A stretch of DNA of 64,000 nt from Ferranicluibacter quercicola (lineage in GTDB: Bacteria > Pseudomonadota > Alphaproteobacteria > Rhizobiales > Rhizobiaceae). The stretch lies in the NCBI RefSeq assembly GCF_021168455.1, contig NZ_JAJOZR010000018.1:7257-71256 (forward strand), given 5' to 3'. Each line of letters starts with the position of its first letter. The first letter of the stretch is position 1. The notes beneath the pieces are model-generated. The model had not been told where the DNA came from. It made no database searches and saw nothing but the letters and a program-made list of their open reading frames with translations. The position numbers and the translations under genes are program-made. This document shows, piece after piece, positions 38,663-48,900 of this stretch.

Positions 38663-38896
38663 CGTCTTGTCCTTGCTGTTCCCGGCGCCTGCGTGACGGC
38701 ATCCCGCCCGACGACGCCCGTCTGCGTGCAGGATGCTATGCCACAGACCGCGCGCGGATGCCATGTGGCGGAAAGGTCGCGTCGCAAGGCTTGACTCGGT
38801 CCCGCAAATTGCGAAACTTCGTGCCGCGTCAGGCAGTTATGCCGGGTGGTATCGGTTGGACGATGCCGCAGCCGACGCTTTGGGAGGGTGGGGGAA

Positions 38897-39499
38897 ATGC
38901 AGTCGATCTTCAATACGACGCGAGCGTTCGGTCTTGCGGTTCTGGTCCTGGGTGTCCTGCCGGTCGGCACGGTCGTTGCCGGGCCATTGGCGGATGCCGC
39001 CACGCGCGCCGAGCAGATGGCCGCCTCCGGCGATGCTGCAGGTGCCCGCGCCACCATCCGCGATGCCGTCAGCGACTTCTCGGCCAGCCTGCCCTTTGCG
39101 GTGGGTGCGGCGACCTTCGTCGCGGGCGACCCGTCCGGCTTCGGTATGTTCGAGCCCCGCCCCGACAACACTTTCAAGCCGGGCGAGAAGATCGTTGCCT
39201 ATATCGAGCCCGTGGGGCTGACCTGGAAGCCGGCACAAGTGCCGGCCAAGATGGAGACACGGTTCACGGTCGATTTCGACCTTCTGGATGCCGGCGGCAC
39301 CGTTCTTGGCAGCCAGAAGGCATTCGGAAACTTCACCTTCACGGGCGTCAGCAAGAATTCGGAGATCTTCGCGACCCTGACGCTGGATGTCAGCGAGGCA
39401 CCGGTGGGCAGCTATGTGCTGCGCTACCACCTGAACGATACGAATTCGGGCAAGACGGCGTCGGTCGATCTGCCCTTCGCCATCGCGGTTGCGCCGTGA
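38897..39499 (+). CDS. Exported hypothetical protein with beta-rich domain
   Basis: 200 residues, signal peptide cut near VVAGPLADA. The mature part has a segment like repeated beta strands (KPGEKIVAYIEPVGLTWKP, METRFTVDFDLLDAGGTVLGSQ). GGGAGGG and GGGGG precede ATG 38897. Overlaps the HAD gene start (GTGA). No family named with confidence. Confidence 0.68.
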   Translation: MQSIFNTTRAFGLAVLVLGVLPVGTVVAGPLADAATRAEQMAASGDAAGARATIRDAVSDFSASLPFAVGAATFVAGDPSGFGMFEPRPDNTFKPGEKIVAYIEPVGLTWKPAQVPAKMETRFTVDFDLLDAGGTVLGSQKAFGNFTFTGVSKNSEIFATLTLDVSEAPVGSYVLRYHLNDTNSGKTASVDLPFAIAVAP

Positions 39500-40239
39500 C
39501 GCACGGGACGGAGACAACGGGGGCAAACCCGCCGCTGCCGGAGACAGGCCCGCTGCTCGTCGGGTTCGACGCAGACGACACGCTGTGGCAGAACGAGCAG
39601 TTCTACCGCCTGACGGAAGAGGCATTCGCGGCCCTGCTTGCGGATCACTGCGAGGCAGCCGTTCTGTCGGAGCGCCTGCTGGCGGCAGAGCGGCGCAACC
39701 TCGCGCTCTACGGCTTCGGCATCAAGGGATTTACCCTGTCGATGATCGAAACGGCGCTCGAACTCACCGATGGTGCGCTGCCCGGCCATGTCGTCGCCCG
39801 CATTCTGGAGATCGGCCGCGAGATGCTGCGCCACCCGGTGGACCTCCTGCCGTCTGCACGCGAAACGCTGGAAGCGCTCTCCGGCCGGTACAGGCTGGTC
39901 CTGATCACCAAGGGCGATCTGTTCGATCAGGAGCGCAAGCTTGCGGCATCCGGCCTTGGGCCGTTCTTCGACGGCATCGAGATCGTCAGCGACAAGACGG
40001 ACGGCATCTATCGCGGCATCTTCGCCCGGCACGGCACGGAGCCCTGCCGCTGCGTCATGATCGGAAATTCGCTGAAATCCGATATCCTGCCGGCGCTCGG
40101 CGCAGGCGCATCCGCCATCTTCATTCCGCACGACCTGACTTGGGTTCACGAGCATGCGGAGGCACCCGAGGGCCATCCAGGGTTCTCCCAGGCAGCGGAT
40201 CTCTCCGCCGTGCCCGGAATCCTCGCAACGATAGGCTAG
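39496..40239 (+). CDS. HAD-superfamily hydrolase
   Basis: 247 residues. Motif I FDADDTLW (Asp nucleophile and general acid), motif II-like LITKGD, motif III/IV around MIGNSLKSDILPALGAGA. The GTG start overlaps the previous stop. A small-molecule phosphatase of the YfnB/PhnX-like C1 branch; substrate unknown. Confidence 0.87.
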   Translation: MTHGTETTGANPPLPETGPLLVGFDADDTLWQNEQFYRLTEEAFAALLADHCEAAVLSERLLAAERRNLALYGFGIKGFTLSMIETALELTDGALPGHVVARILEIGREMLRHPVDLLPSARETLEALSGRYRLVLITKGDLFDQERKLAASGLGPFFDGIEIVSDKTDGIYRGIFARHGTEPCRCVMIGNSLKSDILPALGAGASAIFIPHDLTWVHEHAEAPEGHPGFSQAADLSAVPGILATIG

Positions 40240-40299
40240 GCATTTTCCCGCCGAAGCGTCGCCGCTTCCCATCGGACATGACGTTCGCGATGGTGGGAT

Positions 40300-41052
40300 C
40301 TACGTCCGCCGGCTCGCGGCGATGCCCTCCAGCATTGCCCTTACGTCGGCTTCCGCCGCGGCCAGAATGGTCTCGTCTCGGGCGCGGATGACGAGTTCGG
40401 TCGAGAAGGACGTGCCGTCGAACTTCGGGTAGGAGCCGATGCTGGTTTGCGGATGGGCCTTCTGGACGTCGCCCAGGGGGCCGCCGATATCGCCTTCGCC
40501 GAACGGCGACTGGACGGAGCGCGAGAGCACCGTGGCGCCCGTCTTCAGCGTCGGCAGGACGGCCTCGAGCATGGCCTGAAACACCTGCGGCACGCCGGCC
40601 ATGACATGGACATTGCCGATGACGAAGCCCGGTGCCGTGGAGACGGCGTTCGGGATGTGTGTCGAGCCGTTCGGCATCCGCGCCATGCGACGGCGCGCCT
40701 CGGTGAAGTCCATGTTGCGGCGGGCATACATGTCGCCGAGCAGCGTCATAGCGTCCGGATCGTGGATGCATTCGACGCCGAAGGCGCGCGAGACCGCGTC
40801 GGCCGTGATGTCGTCATGCGTCGGACCGATGCCGCCGGATGTGAAGACGTAATCATACTGCCCGCGAAGCCCGTTCAAGGCGGCAACGATCGCCTCCTCG
40901 TCATCGGCGACGATCCGCACCTCCTTCAGGTCTATGCCGGAGATCGTCAGAAGGTCGGCGAGATGACCGATGTTCTTGTCCTTGGTCCGGCCGGAGAGAA
41001 GCTCGTCGCCGATGGCCAGCATGGCAGCCGTTACGATCGTGTCCGTGGTCAT
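40300..41052 (-). CDS. CinA/MoaB-like molybdopterin-binding-fold protein
   Basis: 250 residues. Molybdopterin-binding MPTase fold with IGDELLSGRTKDKNIGHLA and FTSGGIGPTHDDITADAVSRAF, as in the N-terminal half of CinA (ADP-ribose pyrophosphatase) without its C-terminal deamidase domain. AAGGA 9 nt before ATG 41052. Confidence 0.88.
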   Translation of the reverse strand: MTTDTIVTAAMLAIGDELLSGRTKDKNIGHLADLLTISGIDLKEVRIVADDEEAIVAALNGLRGQYDYVFTSGGIGPTHDDITADAVSRAFGVECIHDPDAMTLLGDMYARRNMDFTEARRRMARMPNGSTHIPNAVSTAPGFVIGNVHVMAGVPQVFQAMLEAVLPTLKTGATVLSRSVQSPFGEGDIGGPLGDVQKAHPQTSIGSYPKFDGTSFSTELVIRARDETILAAAEADVRAMLEGIAASRRT

Positions 41053-41112
41053 CGTGCATGTCCTTGTCAAAGCGTGCATCGTTCATCCCGAACGATGCCT
41101 TGTCAATATTAG

Positions 41113-41137
41113 TGAACAGTCTGTTATCCCATGCGTT
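41113..41137 (+). promoter_or_regulatory. Possible EcfG-type promoter of wrbA
   Basis: TGAAC (41113-41117), 16 bp, CGTT (41134-41137), one base off the -35 consensus. WrbA is often under general stress control. Confidence 0.4.
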
Positions 41138-41204
41138 TCTGACAGCGCCCGCCCGACGTGGTAAAGCGGGCGACGCATTGACGCCCATCCTTGAGGAGAT
41201 CACG

Positions 41205-41804
41205 ATGGCAAAAGTTCTGGTTCTCTACTACTCGGCCTATGGTCACATCGAAGCCATGGCCTATGCGGTCGCGGAAGGCGCGAAGGCGGAAGGCGCCGAC
41301 GTTGTCGTAAAGCGCGTGCCGGAACTCGTGCCCGATGATGTCGCCAAGGCATCGCACTACAAGATGGATCAGGCTGCACCGATTGCAACGGCAGCGGAAC
41401 TGGCCGATTACGACGCGATCATCTTCGGCTGCGGGACGCGTTATGGCGGCTTCGCCTCGCAGATGCGCAACTTTATCGACCAGACGGGCGGCCTTTGGTT
41501 CTCCGGCGCGCTGGTCGGCAAGGTCGGCTCGGCCTTCACCTCCTCGGCCACGCAGCATGGCGGCCAGGAATCGACGCTTCTCTCCTTCATTCCCACGCTT
41601 CTGCATCACGGCATGGTCGTCGTCGGCCTGCCCTATGCCTTCCAGGGCCAGATGGGTCTTGAAGAAATCAAGGGCGGCACGCCGTATGGCGCGTCCACGA
41701 TCACCGGCGGCGACGGCTCGCGTATGCCCTCCGCGGTCGAACTCGAAGGTGCGCGCTTCCAGGGCGCTCACGTCGCCAAGATCGCGGCCAAGCTGACCGC
41801 CTGA
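41205..41804 (+). CDS. wrbA: NAD(P)H:quinone oxidoreductase, WrbA type
   Basis: 199 residues, flavodoxin-like FMN protein: VLVLYYSAYGHIEAMA (phosphate loop), GCGTRYGGFASQMRNFIDQTGGLW and FTSSATQHGGQESTLL. Two-electron quinone reduction protects against redox-cycling stress. Followed by a strong terminator at 41831. Confidence 0.95.
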   Translation: MAKVLVLYYSAYGHIEAMAYAVAEGAKAEGADVVVKRVPELVPDDVAKASHYKMDQAAPIATAAELADYDAIIFGCGTRYGGFASQMRNFIDQTGGLWFSGALVGKVGSAFTSSATQHGGQESTLLSFIPTLLHHGMVVVGLPYAFQGQMGLEEIKGGTPYGASTITGGDGSRMPSAVELEGARFQGAHVAKIAAKLTA

Positions 41805-41830
41805 TCGAAAACAGCCTCCCAAGGCCATGC

Positions 41831-41873
41831 GAAGGCCGTCCGCAGGATACTGCGGGCGGCCTTCTGTGTTTTT
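41831..41873 (+). terminator. Rho-independent terminator of wrbA
   Basis: Long stem (GAAGGCCG...CGGCCTTC with CCGCAG/CTGCGG inside, loop GATA) followed by a T-rich run. Confidence 0.85.
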
Positions 41874-41962
41874 CTGCGAAACCGGAACAGCGATGATCGG
41901 GCTTGCGCGACTCTGAGGGATCGCAGACCTATAACACATCCACATCGCCTCCCGGAACCGTC

Positions 41963-42451
41963 ATGACCGCCAGCACACCTATCGACAACCCGCGTCCTCT
42001 CGTCTTTCTCGCCGCCTTCGCGACCGGCGGATTGCTGACGCTGATGGTGCATTTCAATGGCGAACTCGCCCGCTACGGCAATCCGCTCTTCTCCTCCTGG
42101 ACGGCGCACGGCACCGGCACGATCGCCGCTCTCGTCTTCCTTGCGCTTCTGTACAGGCGTGGACGGGAGGCTCCGGCCGCACGGCCTCCGGCGCCGATCT
42201 GGGCCTATCTCGGCGGCATCTCCGGCGCTGCAACGGTCATGCTGACCTCCACCGCCGTGAACTCGCCGCTGGCCCTTGCCGGCACGCTGGCACTCGGCCT
42301 GTCGGGACAGGCGATCTTCAGTCTCGCGGCGGATCACTGGGGCCTGTTCGGGCTGGCAAAGCGGCGGCTGACGGTTCGCAATCTCGCGGCGCTCGCCCTC
42401 ATTCTGGCGGGAAGCGCGCTCATCATTCTGGAAGGGCGGAGCGCCGCATGA
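41963..42451 (+). CDS. DMT-superfamily transporter, DUF606 (YdcZ) half
   Basis: 162 residues, about five helices (AAFATGGLLTLMVHFNGELA at the N-terminus). DUF606 proteins often occur as adjacent half-size genes; the next gene is the other half, overlapping by 4 nt. Substrate unknown. Confidence 0.85.
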   Translation: MTASTPIDNPRPLVFLAAFATGGLLTLMVHFNGELARYGNPLFSSWTAHGTGTIAALVFLALLYRRGREAPAARPPAPIWAYLGGISGAATVMLTSTAVNSPLALAGTLALGLSGQAIFSLAADHWGLFGLAKRRLTVRNLAALALILAGSALIILEGRSAA

Positions 42452-42876
42452 TCGTCGCGATCTTTCTTGCATGCTCGGCGGGCATCCTCATCGGCATCAG
42501 CCGTCAGATCAACGGGCGTCTCAGCCTTTCGACCTCTCCGCTGATCGCCTCCTTCTGGAACCACATCGTCGGCTTTGCCGCCCTGACGGTTCTCGGCCTC
42601 ATCCTCGGCGACATGCTGCCGGCCGGCGCCGCGCAGGTGCCTTGGTACGATTATCTCGGCGGGCCGATCGGCGTCGTCTTCGTTGCAGCGGGCAGCTGGG
42701 TCATCGCCCGCATCGGCGCCGTCAACACCGCGCTGATGATGATCGGCGGACAGATGGTGTCGGGCGTCGTTCTCGATCTCGCTCTGTCGGTGCCGACGGC
42801 GCTCGGGCCGACGGCGCTTGGCGTCGTCCTGGTGCTGGCCGGCATCGCGCTGTCCCAAGGCAAGCGCAGGGGGTGA
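42448..42876 (+). CDS. DMT-superfamily transporter, DUF606 (YdcZ) second half
   Basis: 142 residues, five helices, with GISRQINGRLS and FWNHIVGFAAL. Pairs with the preceding gene. ATGA overlap. Confidence 0.85.
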   Translation: MIVAIFLACSAGILIGISRQINGRLSLSTSPLIASFWNHIVGFAALTVLGLILGDMLPAGAAQVPWYDYLGGPIGVVFVAAGSWVIARIGAVNTALMMIGGQMVSGVVLDLALSVPTALGPTALGVVLVLAGIALSQGKRRG

Positions 42877-42888
42877 GGGCCGCTCCCC

Positions 42889-44007
42889 TTATTTTCCGGC
42901 GAGGCTTTTCGAGACGGCGGTCGTGAAGGTGACGCCACCCTGATCGTCCGACGCTTCCCCCAGAACCACATCCATGGCCGTATCGGTCACCCTCACGACC
43001 GCAAAGCCGCCCTTGAAGGCCGCTTTCGGCTTGAAGACGTCGATGCCGCCCGCCTTGTAGGCCATCGGCGTGTCGTGCTCGTGCCCGTGGAAGATGCCGA
43101 TGACATTGTAGCCCTTGAGAACCTCTAGAAGGGCGGAGCGTTCGGCCTCGCTCCACCAGTGCGGATCGCCGGTTCCCTGGTCGTCGAAGGTCTCGTGACC
43201 GGCATCCCAGCGCTCGATCGAAAAGCTGTCCCATCCGTAGTGCTGGAACAGCACGACCGGGCGGCCATCCGCCGCCGCCGTTGCGAGATCCTTCTTCAGC
43301 CAGTCGAGCCCGCTGACGGCGCCCTTGCGATCGTCGCCGCCGAAGCGCTGGAGCTGCACGAGATGCAACCGGCCCCAGTTCCAGGAGTAGTTGTCCGAAT
43401 CGACATCGTAATTGTCCGCGGGAAGGGAGGGCGTGAAGAAGACGCTCGGGCGATGATTGACCTCGACATAGTCGCGGAGCTCCCGCCGGTACCAGTCCGG
43501 ATGGCTCGGCGGGCCATCCTGATCGAGATCGTGATTTCCAAGCCCGACATAGACCGGCATATGCACGTGCTGCGCGTCCGTGCCCTGCGCATAGCGCTGG
43601 CTGAACTGGCGCAGCTGCCACCCCTCGCCCGGCACCGCCACCTGCCCGCCGCCATCGTCGGTGATGTCCCCGCCCATGACGAGACCGACGGGGTCGCCGA
43701 GCGGCCGGCCGGCGCCCGAAAGGCCGCTCGGCGTTCCTGCAACCACCGTGGGCCAGACCTGCGTGGGAAGAGCGTTCAGCGCCCGGATATGGCGCAGAAG
43801 CGCGGCATCCGTCTTGCCCTCCTGCTCGCAATCCGGCGACAGGCCTTCGGCCATACGGCAGGCATGAACATCGGTGGCGAAAACGAAGGTGACATCCATC
43901 GGGGCCTGTTGCGCCCGCGCCGGAGACGACGCCAGCGGGATCATCACCGCAGCGAGCGCCGCAAAACCGACCTGCCCGCCAAAGCGATCTCCGCCGAGAT
44001 GTCGCAT
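42889..44007 (-). CDS. Exported metallophosphoesterase
   Basis: 372 residues with a signal peptide (cut near ARAQQAP). Calcineurin-like metal motifs: ATDVHAC, MGGDITDDG, GLGNHDLD, LFQHYGWD and GHEHDT. A periplasmic phosphatase, possibly acting on nucleotides or phospholipid head groups. Confidence 0.88.
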   Translation of the reverse strand: MRHLGGDRFGGQVGFAALAAVMIPLASSPARAQQAPMDVTFVFATDVHACRMAEGLSPDCEQEGKTDAALLRHIRALNALPTQVWPTVVAGTPSGLSGAGRPLGDPVGLVMGGDITDDGGGQVAVPGEGWQLRQFSQRYAQGTDAQHVHMPVYVGLGNHDLDQDGPPSHPDWYRRELRDYVEVNHRPSVFFTPSLPADNYDVDSDNYSWNWGRLHLVQLQRFGGDDRKGAVSGLDWLKKDLATAAADGRPVVLFQHYGWDSFSIERWDAGHETFDDQGTGDPHWWSEAERSALLEVLKGYNVIGIFHGHEHDTPMAYKAGGIDVFKPKAAFKGGFAVVRVTDTAMDVVLGEASDDQGGVTFTTAVSKSLAGK

Positions 44008-44099
44008 CGTCTTTCCCTCCCCCGTCTTTCGCCATGCATCGAGGCGCCATTGCTAGCAGGATCCTCTGCGGCTGCAAGAGCGTGCGGTCTTGCCTCTCG

Positions 44100-44125
44100 G
44101 GAACGATCGCCGCTCGTCGCCCGTT
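44100..44125 (+). promoter_or_regulatory. EcfG-type general stress promoter
   Basis: GGAAC (44100-44104), 17-bp spacer, CGTT (44122-44125): exact consensus, 48 bp before the DUF2188-like gene. Confidence 0.7.
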
Positions 44126-44172
44126 ACCGCTTGAGGCTATGAGCCGCACAGCGACAGGATAGGGAGACAAGC

Positions 44173-44418
44173 ATGGTCAAGGTCGTTTACGAGATCGTCG
44201 AGCACGACGGTGGATGGGCCTATAAGGTCGGCGACGTGTTTTCGGAAAGCTTTCCGACGCATCAACACGCTCTGCACGCGGCCAAGGCCGCAGCTGCCGA
44301 GCAGCAGGTCGGCGGATCGGACGAGGAGATCAGCTTTCAGGACGCGTCCGGCCAGTGGCACGACGAACATGCCAGCGGCGGAGACCGCCCCGAAGCCGTC
44401 GTCGAAGACAAAGCGTAG
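44173..44418 (+). CDS. DUF2188-type small protein
   Basis: 81 residues; VKVVYEIVEHDGGWAYKVGDVFSESFPTHQHAL resembles DUF2188, a small alpha/beta fold often under stress control. Acidic C-terminus. A hairpin at 44436 follows. Confidence 0.75.
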   Translation: MVKVVYEIVEHDGGWAYKVGDVFSESFPTHQHALHAAKAAAAEQQVGGSDEEISFQDASGQWHDEHASGGDRPEAVVEDKA

Positions 44419-44435
44419 AGGTCGAATAGGATGAT

Positions 44436-44460
44436 GCCTCTCTCCATGATGGAGAGAGGC
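44436..44460 (+). terminator. Perfect 10-bp hairpin after DUF2188 gene
   Basis: GCCTCTCTCC, loop ATGAT, GGAGAGAGGC. No clear T tract follows, so terminator activity is uncertain. Confidence 0.5.
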
Positions 44461-44629
44461 TAAAGGTCTGGGTCATGAAATGGTCGATATGCGGGATCGA
44501 CCTTTTCCTTATCGCCGACGGGCTGCACCCCTGCAACGTGAAGCTGTCGTTAAGCTTTATCGGAAGGGTTAATCGCCGCGTGCTGCGGCTTGACGAACGC
44601 ATCGCGGTATCCGAAAGACTGTAGCCATT

Positions 44630-44714
44630 GCGGACGTGGCGAAATTGGTAGACGCAAGAGACTTAAAATCTCTCGAGGAGACTCGTACGGGTTCGACCCC
44701 CGTCGTCCGCACCA
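44630..44714 (+). tRNA. tRNA-Leu (anticodon UAA)
   Basis: 85 nt with CCA, class II variable arm. Acceptor GCGGACG/CGTCCGC, anticodon TAA in CTTAAAA, T arm ACGGG-TTCGACC-CCCGT. Confidence 0.94.
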
Positions 44715-44817
44715 GTCTTTGACGTGGGCGAACGTCATCCCCTTCTTGAAAATGGTCGGGCTTTGCCGCAAAACCGCTCTGTGCATCAGACACGCCCAGA
44801 TACGCTTGGAGCCCGCC

Positions 44818-45315
44818 ATGTCTCTTCCTGAAAAAGCCTTTCCCGTTTCCTGGGACCAGTTCCACCGCGATGCGCGTGCGCTTGCCTGGCGTCTGGCCGA
44901 TCAGGGGGTCGAGTGGAAGGCGATCGTCTGCATCACCCGCGGCGGGCTGGTGCCGGCGGCGATCATTTCGCGGGAACTGAACATCCGCATGATCGAGACG
45001 GTCTGCGTCGCCTCCTATCACGACTATTCCTCGCAAGGTCAGATGGAGGTCATCAAGGCGATCTCCGAGGAGATCCGTGCCGATGGCGGCGAACGCGTGC
45101 TGATCGTCGACGACCTCACGGATACGGGCAAGACCGCGGCCATCGTGCGGGCCATGCTGCCGAAGGCGCATTTCGCCGCCGTCTATGCCAAACCGAAAGG
45201 CCGGCCCCAGGTCGATACCTTCGTGACCGAGGTCAGTCAGGATACCTGGATCTATTTTCCGTGGGACATGGGGTTTACCTATCAGGAACCGATCGCCAAG
45301 GGATCGCGCGGATAG
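44818..45315 (+). CDS. gpt: Xanthine phosphoribosyltransferase
   Basis: 165 residues, purine salvage. PRPP-binding motif VLIVDDLTDTGKTA; CITRGGLVPAAIISREL. ATG 44818; the 103-bp gap from tRNA-Leu is free of other genes. Confidence 0.93.
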   Translation: MSLPEKAFPVSWDQFHRDARALAWRLADQGVEWKAIVCITRGGLVPAAIISRELNIRMIETVCVASYHDYSSQGQMEVIKAISEEIRADGGERVLIVDDLTDTGKTAAIVRAMLPKAHFAAVYAKPKGRPQVDTFVTEVSQDTWIYFPWDMGFTYQEPIAKGSRG

Positions 45316-45965
45316 ATCGGCGCGACGGACAGGCTTACGGCTGTTTTGACAAGCGGCGCGCGGGGGCGGTACACGCCCTCGACGCGCCGTTCATTCGTCA
45401 AGGCCGCACCCGGCCATGCGTGACTTTTATGACACCCGGCAGGCGCGACGGCCGATCTCACCAAGTTTTTGTCCACAAGTTTTCACGGAACGAACGGCCC
45501 TTTCGATAAGTGCCGACCACAAGTGACTGATTTCCTTACATCCCTCAATTTCTTTCTATTTCCACAAGATATAGTCGGCAGTGGACGGCGAGACGCAAGC
45601 CCTTGACGATGCCACCGGACTCGAGGTTAATCATTTTCAAGACTGGCATGAGGCCAGACGACGGCCCAGGCGGCGGCCTGCCCCGGACTGCGCCATCATC
45701 CTGAACTTGTTGGAGATCCTGCCTTCACGGCGGGAACGCGTGTTGAAAAAATGATCTGTCAGACGAAAATCACGCATACCGAACCAGCAAACAGGTCGAT
45801 CATTCCGTCTACATCTGGTAGACTTACAGCTTAAAGAACACCACATATCGGATTCCATGATTGGCATCCATCGAAACGCTCCACCGACCGTCAATGCTGC
45901 GGCTCGGAAGGACCTTCTGCGTGCCTGAGACGCGCACGCAACGGACAGAATAAGGATTGGGACAG
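45316..45965. other. 650-bp intergenic region before nrdJ
   Basis: No convincing coding sequence. It holds the NrdR box (45562-45577) and a 6-bp inverted repeat GTCTAC/GTAGAC (45807-45823). If the promoter is at the NrdR box, the nrdJ mRNA leader is about 370-390 nt, long for this family. I could not fold a cobalamin riboswitch in it. Confidence 0.5.
45562..45577. promoter_or_regulatory. Putative NrdR box
   Basis: CCACAAGATATAGTCG matches the NrdR operator consensus acaCwAtATaTwGtgt at most positions, including the central ATAT and CA/TA flanks. NrdR represses ribonucleotide reductase genes, and nrdJ is the next gene. A second box in phase was not found. Confidence 0.6.
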
Positions 45966-48900
45966 ATGCAGATCGAACGTCGCTTTACCAAGGCCGGCCA
46001 ATCGGCCTATGCAGACATCGCGTTCCGCAAAGCGGTCAGCGAGATCAAGAACCCGGACGGCTCCATCGTCTTCCGGCTGGCCGATATCGACGTGCCTGCC
46101 CAGTTCAGCCAGGTCGCCGCCGACATTCTGGCGCAGAAGTATTTCCGCAAGGCGGGCGTTCCCGCGCGTCTCAAGAAGGTCGAAGAGAATTCGGTTCCCT
46201 CGTGGCTGTGGCGTTCGGTCGCCGACGAGGCGGCGCTGAAGGATCTCCCGAAGGACGAGCACTACGGCTCGGAAACGGATGCGCGCCAGGTCTTTGATCG
46301 TCTTGCCGGCACCTGGACCTATTGGGGCTGGAAGGGCAACTACTTCGCCTCCGAGGAAGACGCCCTCGCCTTCCGCGACGAGCTGGCCTACATGCTGGCG
46401 ACGCAGCGCGTGGCGCCGAACTCGCCGCAGTGGTTCAACACGGGCCTGCATTGGGCCTATGGCATCGACGGCCCCGGCCAGGGCCATTTCTATGTCGATC
46501 CCTTCACCGGCAAGCTCGTCAAGTCGAAGTCGTCCTACGAGCATCCGCAGCCGCATGCCTGCTTCATCCAGTCGGTCGGTGACGATCTCGTCAACGAAGG
46601 CGGCATCATGGACCTGTGGGTGCGCGAAGCGCGCCTCTTCAAGTACGGCTCCGGCACCGGCTCCAATTTCTCCTATCTGCGCGGCGAAGGCGAGAAGCTT
46701 TCGGGCGGCGGCAAGTCCTCCGGCCTGATGAGCTTCCTCAAGATCGGCGACCGCGCCGCCGGCGCCATCAAGTCGGGCGGCACCACCCGCCGCGCCGCCA
46801 AGATGGTGGTGGTCGATATCGACCATCCCGATATCGAGGACTACATCAACTGGAAGGTGAAGGAGGAGCAGAAGGTCGCGGCGCTCGTGACCGGCTCCAA
46901 GATCGTCGCCCAGCACCTCAAGGCGATCATGAAGGCCTGCGTCAACTGCGAAGGTCCCGATGGCGCCTGCTACGATCCGAACGAGAACCCGGCGCTGAAG
47001 CGCGAAATTAAGGCTGCCAAGAAGGACCAGGTTCCGGAAAACTACATCCAGCGCGTCATCCAGTTCGCCCGCCAGGGCTACAAGGATATCGACTTCAAGA
47101 CCTATGACACGGACTGGGATTCGGAAGCCTATCTCACGGTCTCCGGCCAGAACTCCAACAACTCCGTTTCGCTGCGGGACGACTTCCTGCGGGCTGTCGA
47201 GGCCGACGGCGACTGGAACCTGACCGCCCGCAAGGACGGCCGCGTGATGAAGACGCTGAAGGCGCGCGATCTGTGGGAAAGCATCTCCTACGCCGCCTGG
47301 GCCTCGGCCGATCCGGGCCTGCACTTCAACACGACCATGAACGACTGGCACACCTGCCCGGCCGCCGGCTCCATCCGCGCGTCCAACCCGTGCTCGGAAT
47401 ACATGTTCCTGGACGATACGGCGTGCAACCTCGCCTCTCTGAACCTGCTGCAGTTCAAGGACCAGACCACCAAGAACATCAACATCGCCGACTATGAGCA
47501 TGCCGTTCGCCTCTGGACGGTCGTGCTCGAAATCTCGGTGATGATGGCGCAGTTCCCGTCGAAGGAAATCGCCGAGCGCTCCTACGAATACCGCACGCTC
47601 GGCCTTGGCTATGCCAATATCGGCGGTCTCCTGATGTCGTCCGGCATTCCCTATGACAGCAAGGAAGGCCGCGCGATCGCCGGCGCCCTGACCGCCGTCA
47701 TGACGGGCGTCTCCTACGCGACCTCGGCCGAGATCGCCGCCAAGCTCGGGCCCTTCCCCGGCTTCAAGCCGAACCGCGACAACATGCTGCGCGTTATCCG
47801 CAACCATGCGCGCGCCGCCCGCGGCGAAGCGAACGGCTATGAAGGCCTGTCGGTCGCGCCCGTGCCGCTCGTCCATTCCGAGTGCCCGGACCAGACGCTG
47901 ATCACCCATGCCGTTGCCGCCTGGGAGAAGGCGCTGTCGCTCGGTGAGCAGCATGGCTACCGCAATGCCCAGGTGTCCGTCATCGCGCCGACCGGCACGA
48001 TCGGTCTCGTGATGGATTGCGACACGACCGGCATCGAGCCCGATTTCGCACTGGTGAAGTTCAAGAAGCTCGCCGGCGGCGGCTACTTCAAGATCATCAA
48101 CCGCGCCGTTCCCGAGGCCCTGCGCACGCTCGGCTACTCGGAAAGCCAGATCGCCGAGATCGAGGCCTATGCTGTCGGTCACGGCAACATCCACCAGGCG
48201 CCCGCCGTCAACCCCGGCTCGCTGCGGGCCAAGGGGTTCACGGACGACAAGATCGAGGCGATCAATGGCGCGACCAAGGCCGCCTTTGACATCAAGTTCG
48301 TCTTCAACCAGTGGACGCTCGGCGTCGACTTCCTGAAGGACACGCTGGGTGTCAGCGACGAGCAGCTTGCCGATATGAGCTTCAACCTGCTGGAGCACAT
48401 CGGCTTCTCCCGCAAGGAGATCGAAGCGGCCAATGTGCATGTCTGCGGCGCGATGACGCTGGAAGGCGCGCCGTTCCTGAAGGCCGAGCACCTGCCGGTG
48501 TTCGACTGCGCGAACCCCTGCGGCAAGATCGGCAAGCGTTATCTCTCGGTCGATAGCCACATCCGCATGATGGCGGCGGCGCAGCCGTTCATCTCCGGCG
48601 CCATCTCCAAGACGATCAACATGCCGAACGAGGCGACCGTCGAGGACTGCAAGAACGCCTACATGCTGTCCTGGAAGCTCGCGCTGAAGGCCAACGCCCT
48701 TTATCGCGACGGCTCCAAGCTCTCGCAGCCGCTCAACGCCTCGCTGATCGAGGACGAGGATGACGAGGACGCTCTGGAAACGCTGATCCAGCAGCCGGTG
48801 GCCGCTCAGGCCGTGACCGTGACGGAGAAGATCGTCGAGCGCGTGATCGAGCGGATCACCCGCGAGCGCGAAAAGCTGCCGAACCGCCGCCAGGGCTATA

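Noticed and set aside
45653..45667. GCCAGACGACGGCCC, partly like the B12-box of a cobalamin riboswitch before nrdJ
   Set aside because: Only part of the box matches, and the other conserved riboswitch segments are not found upstream.
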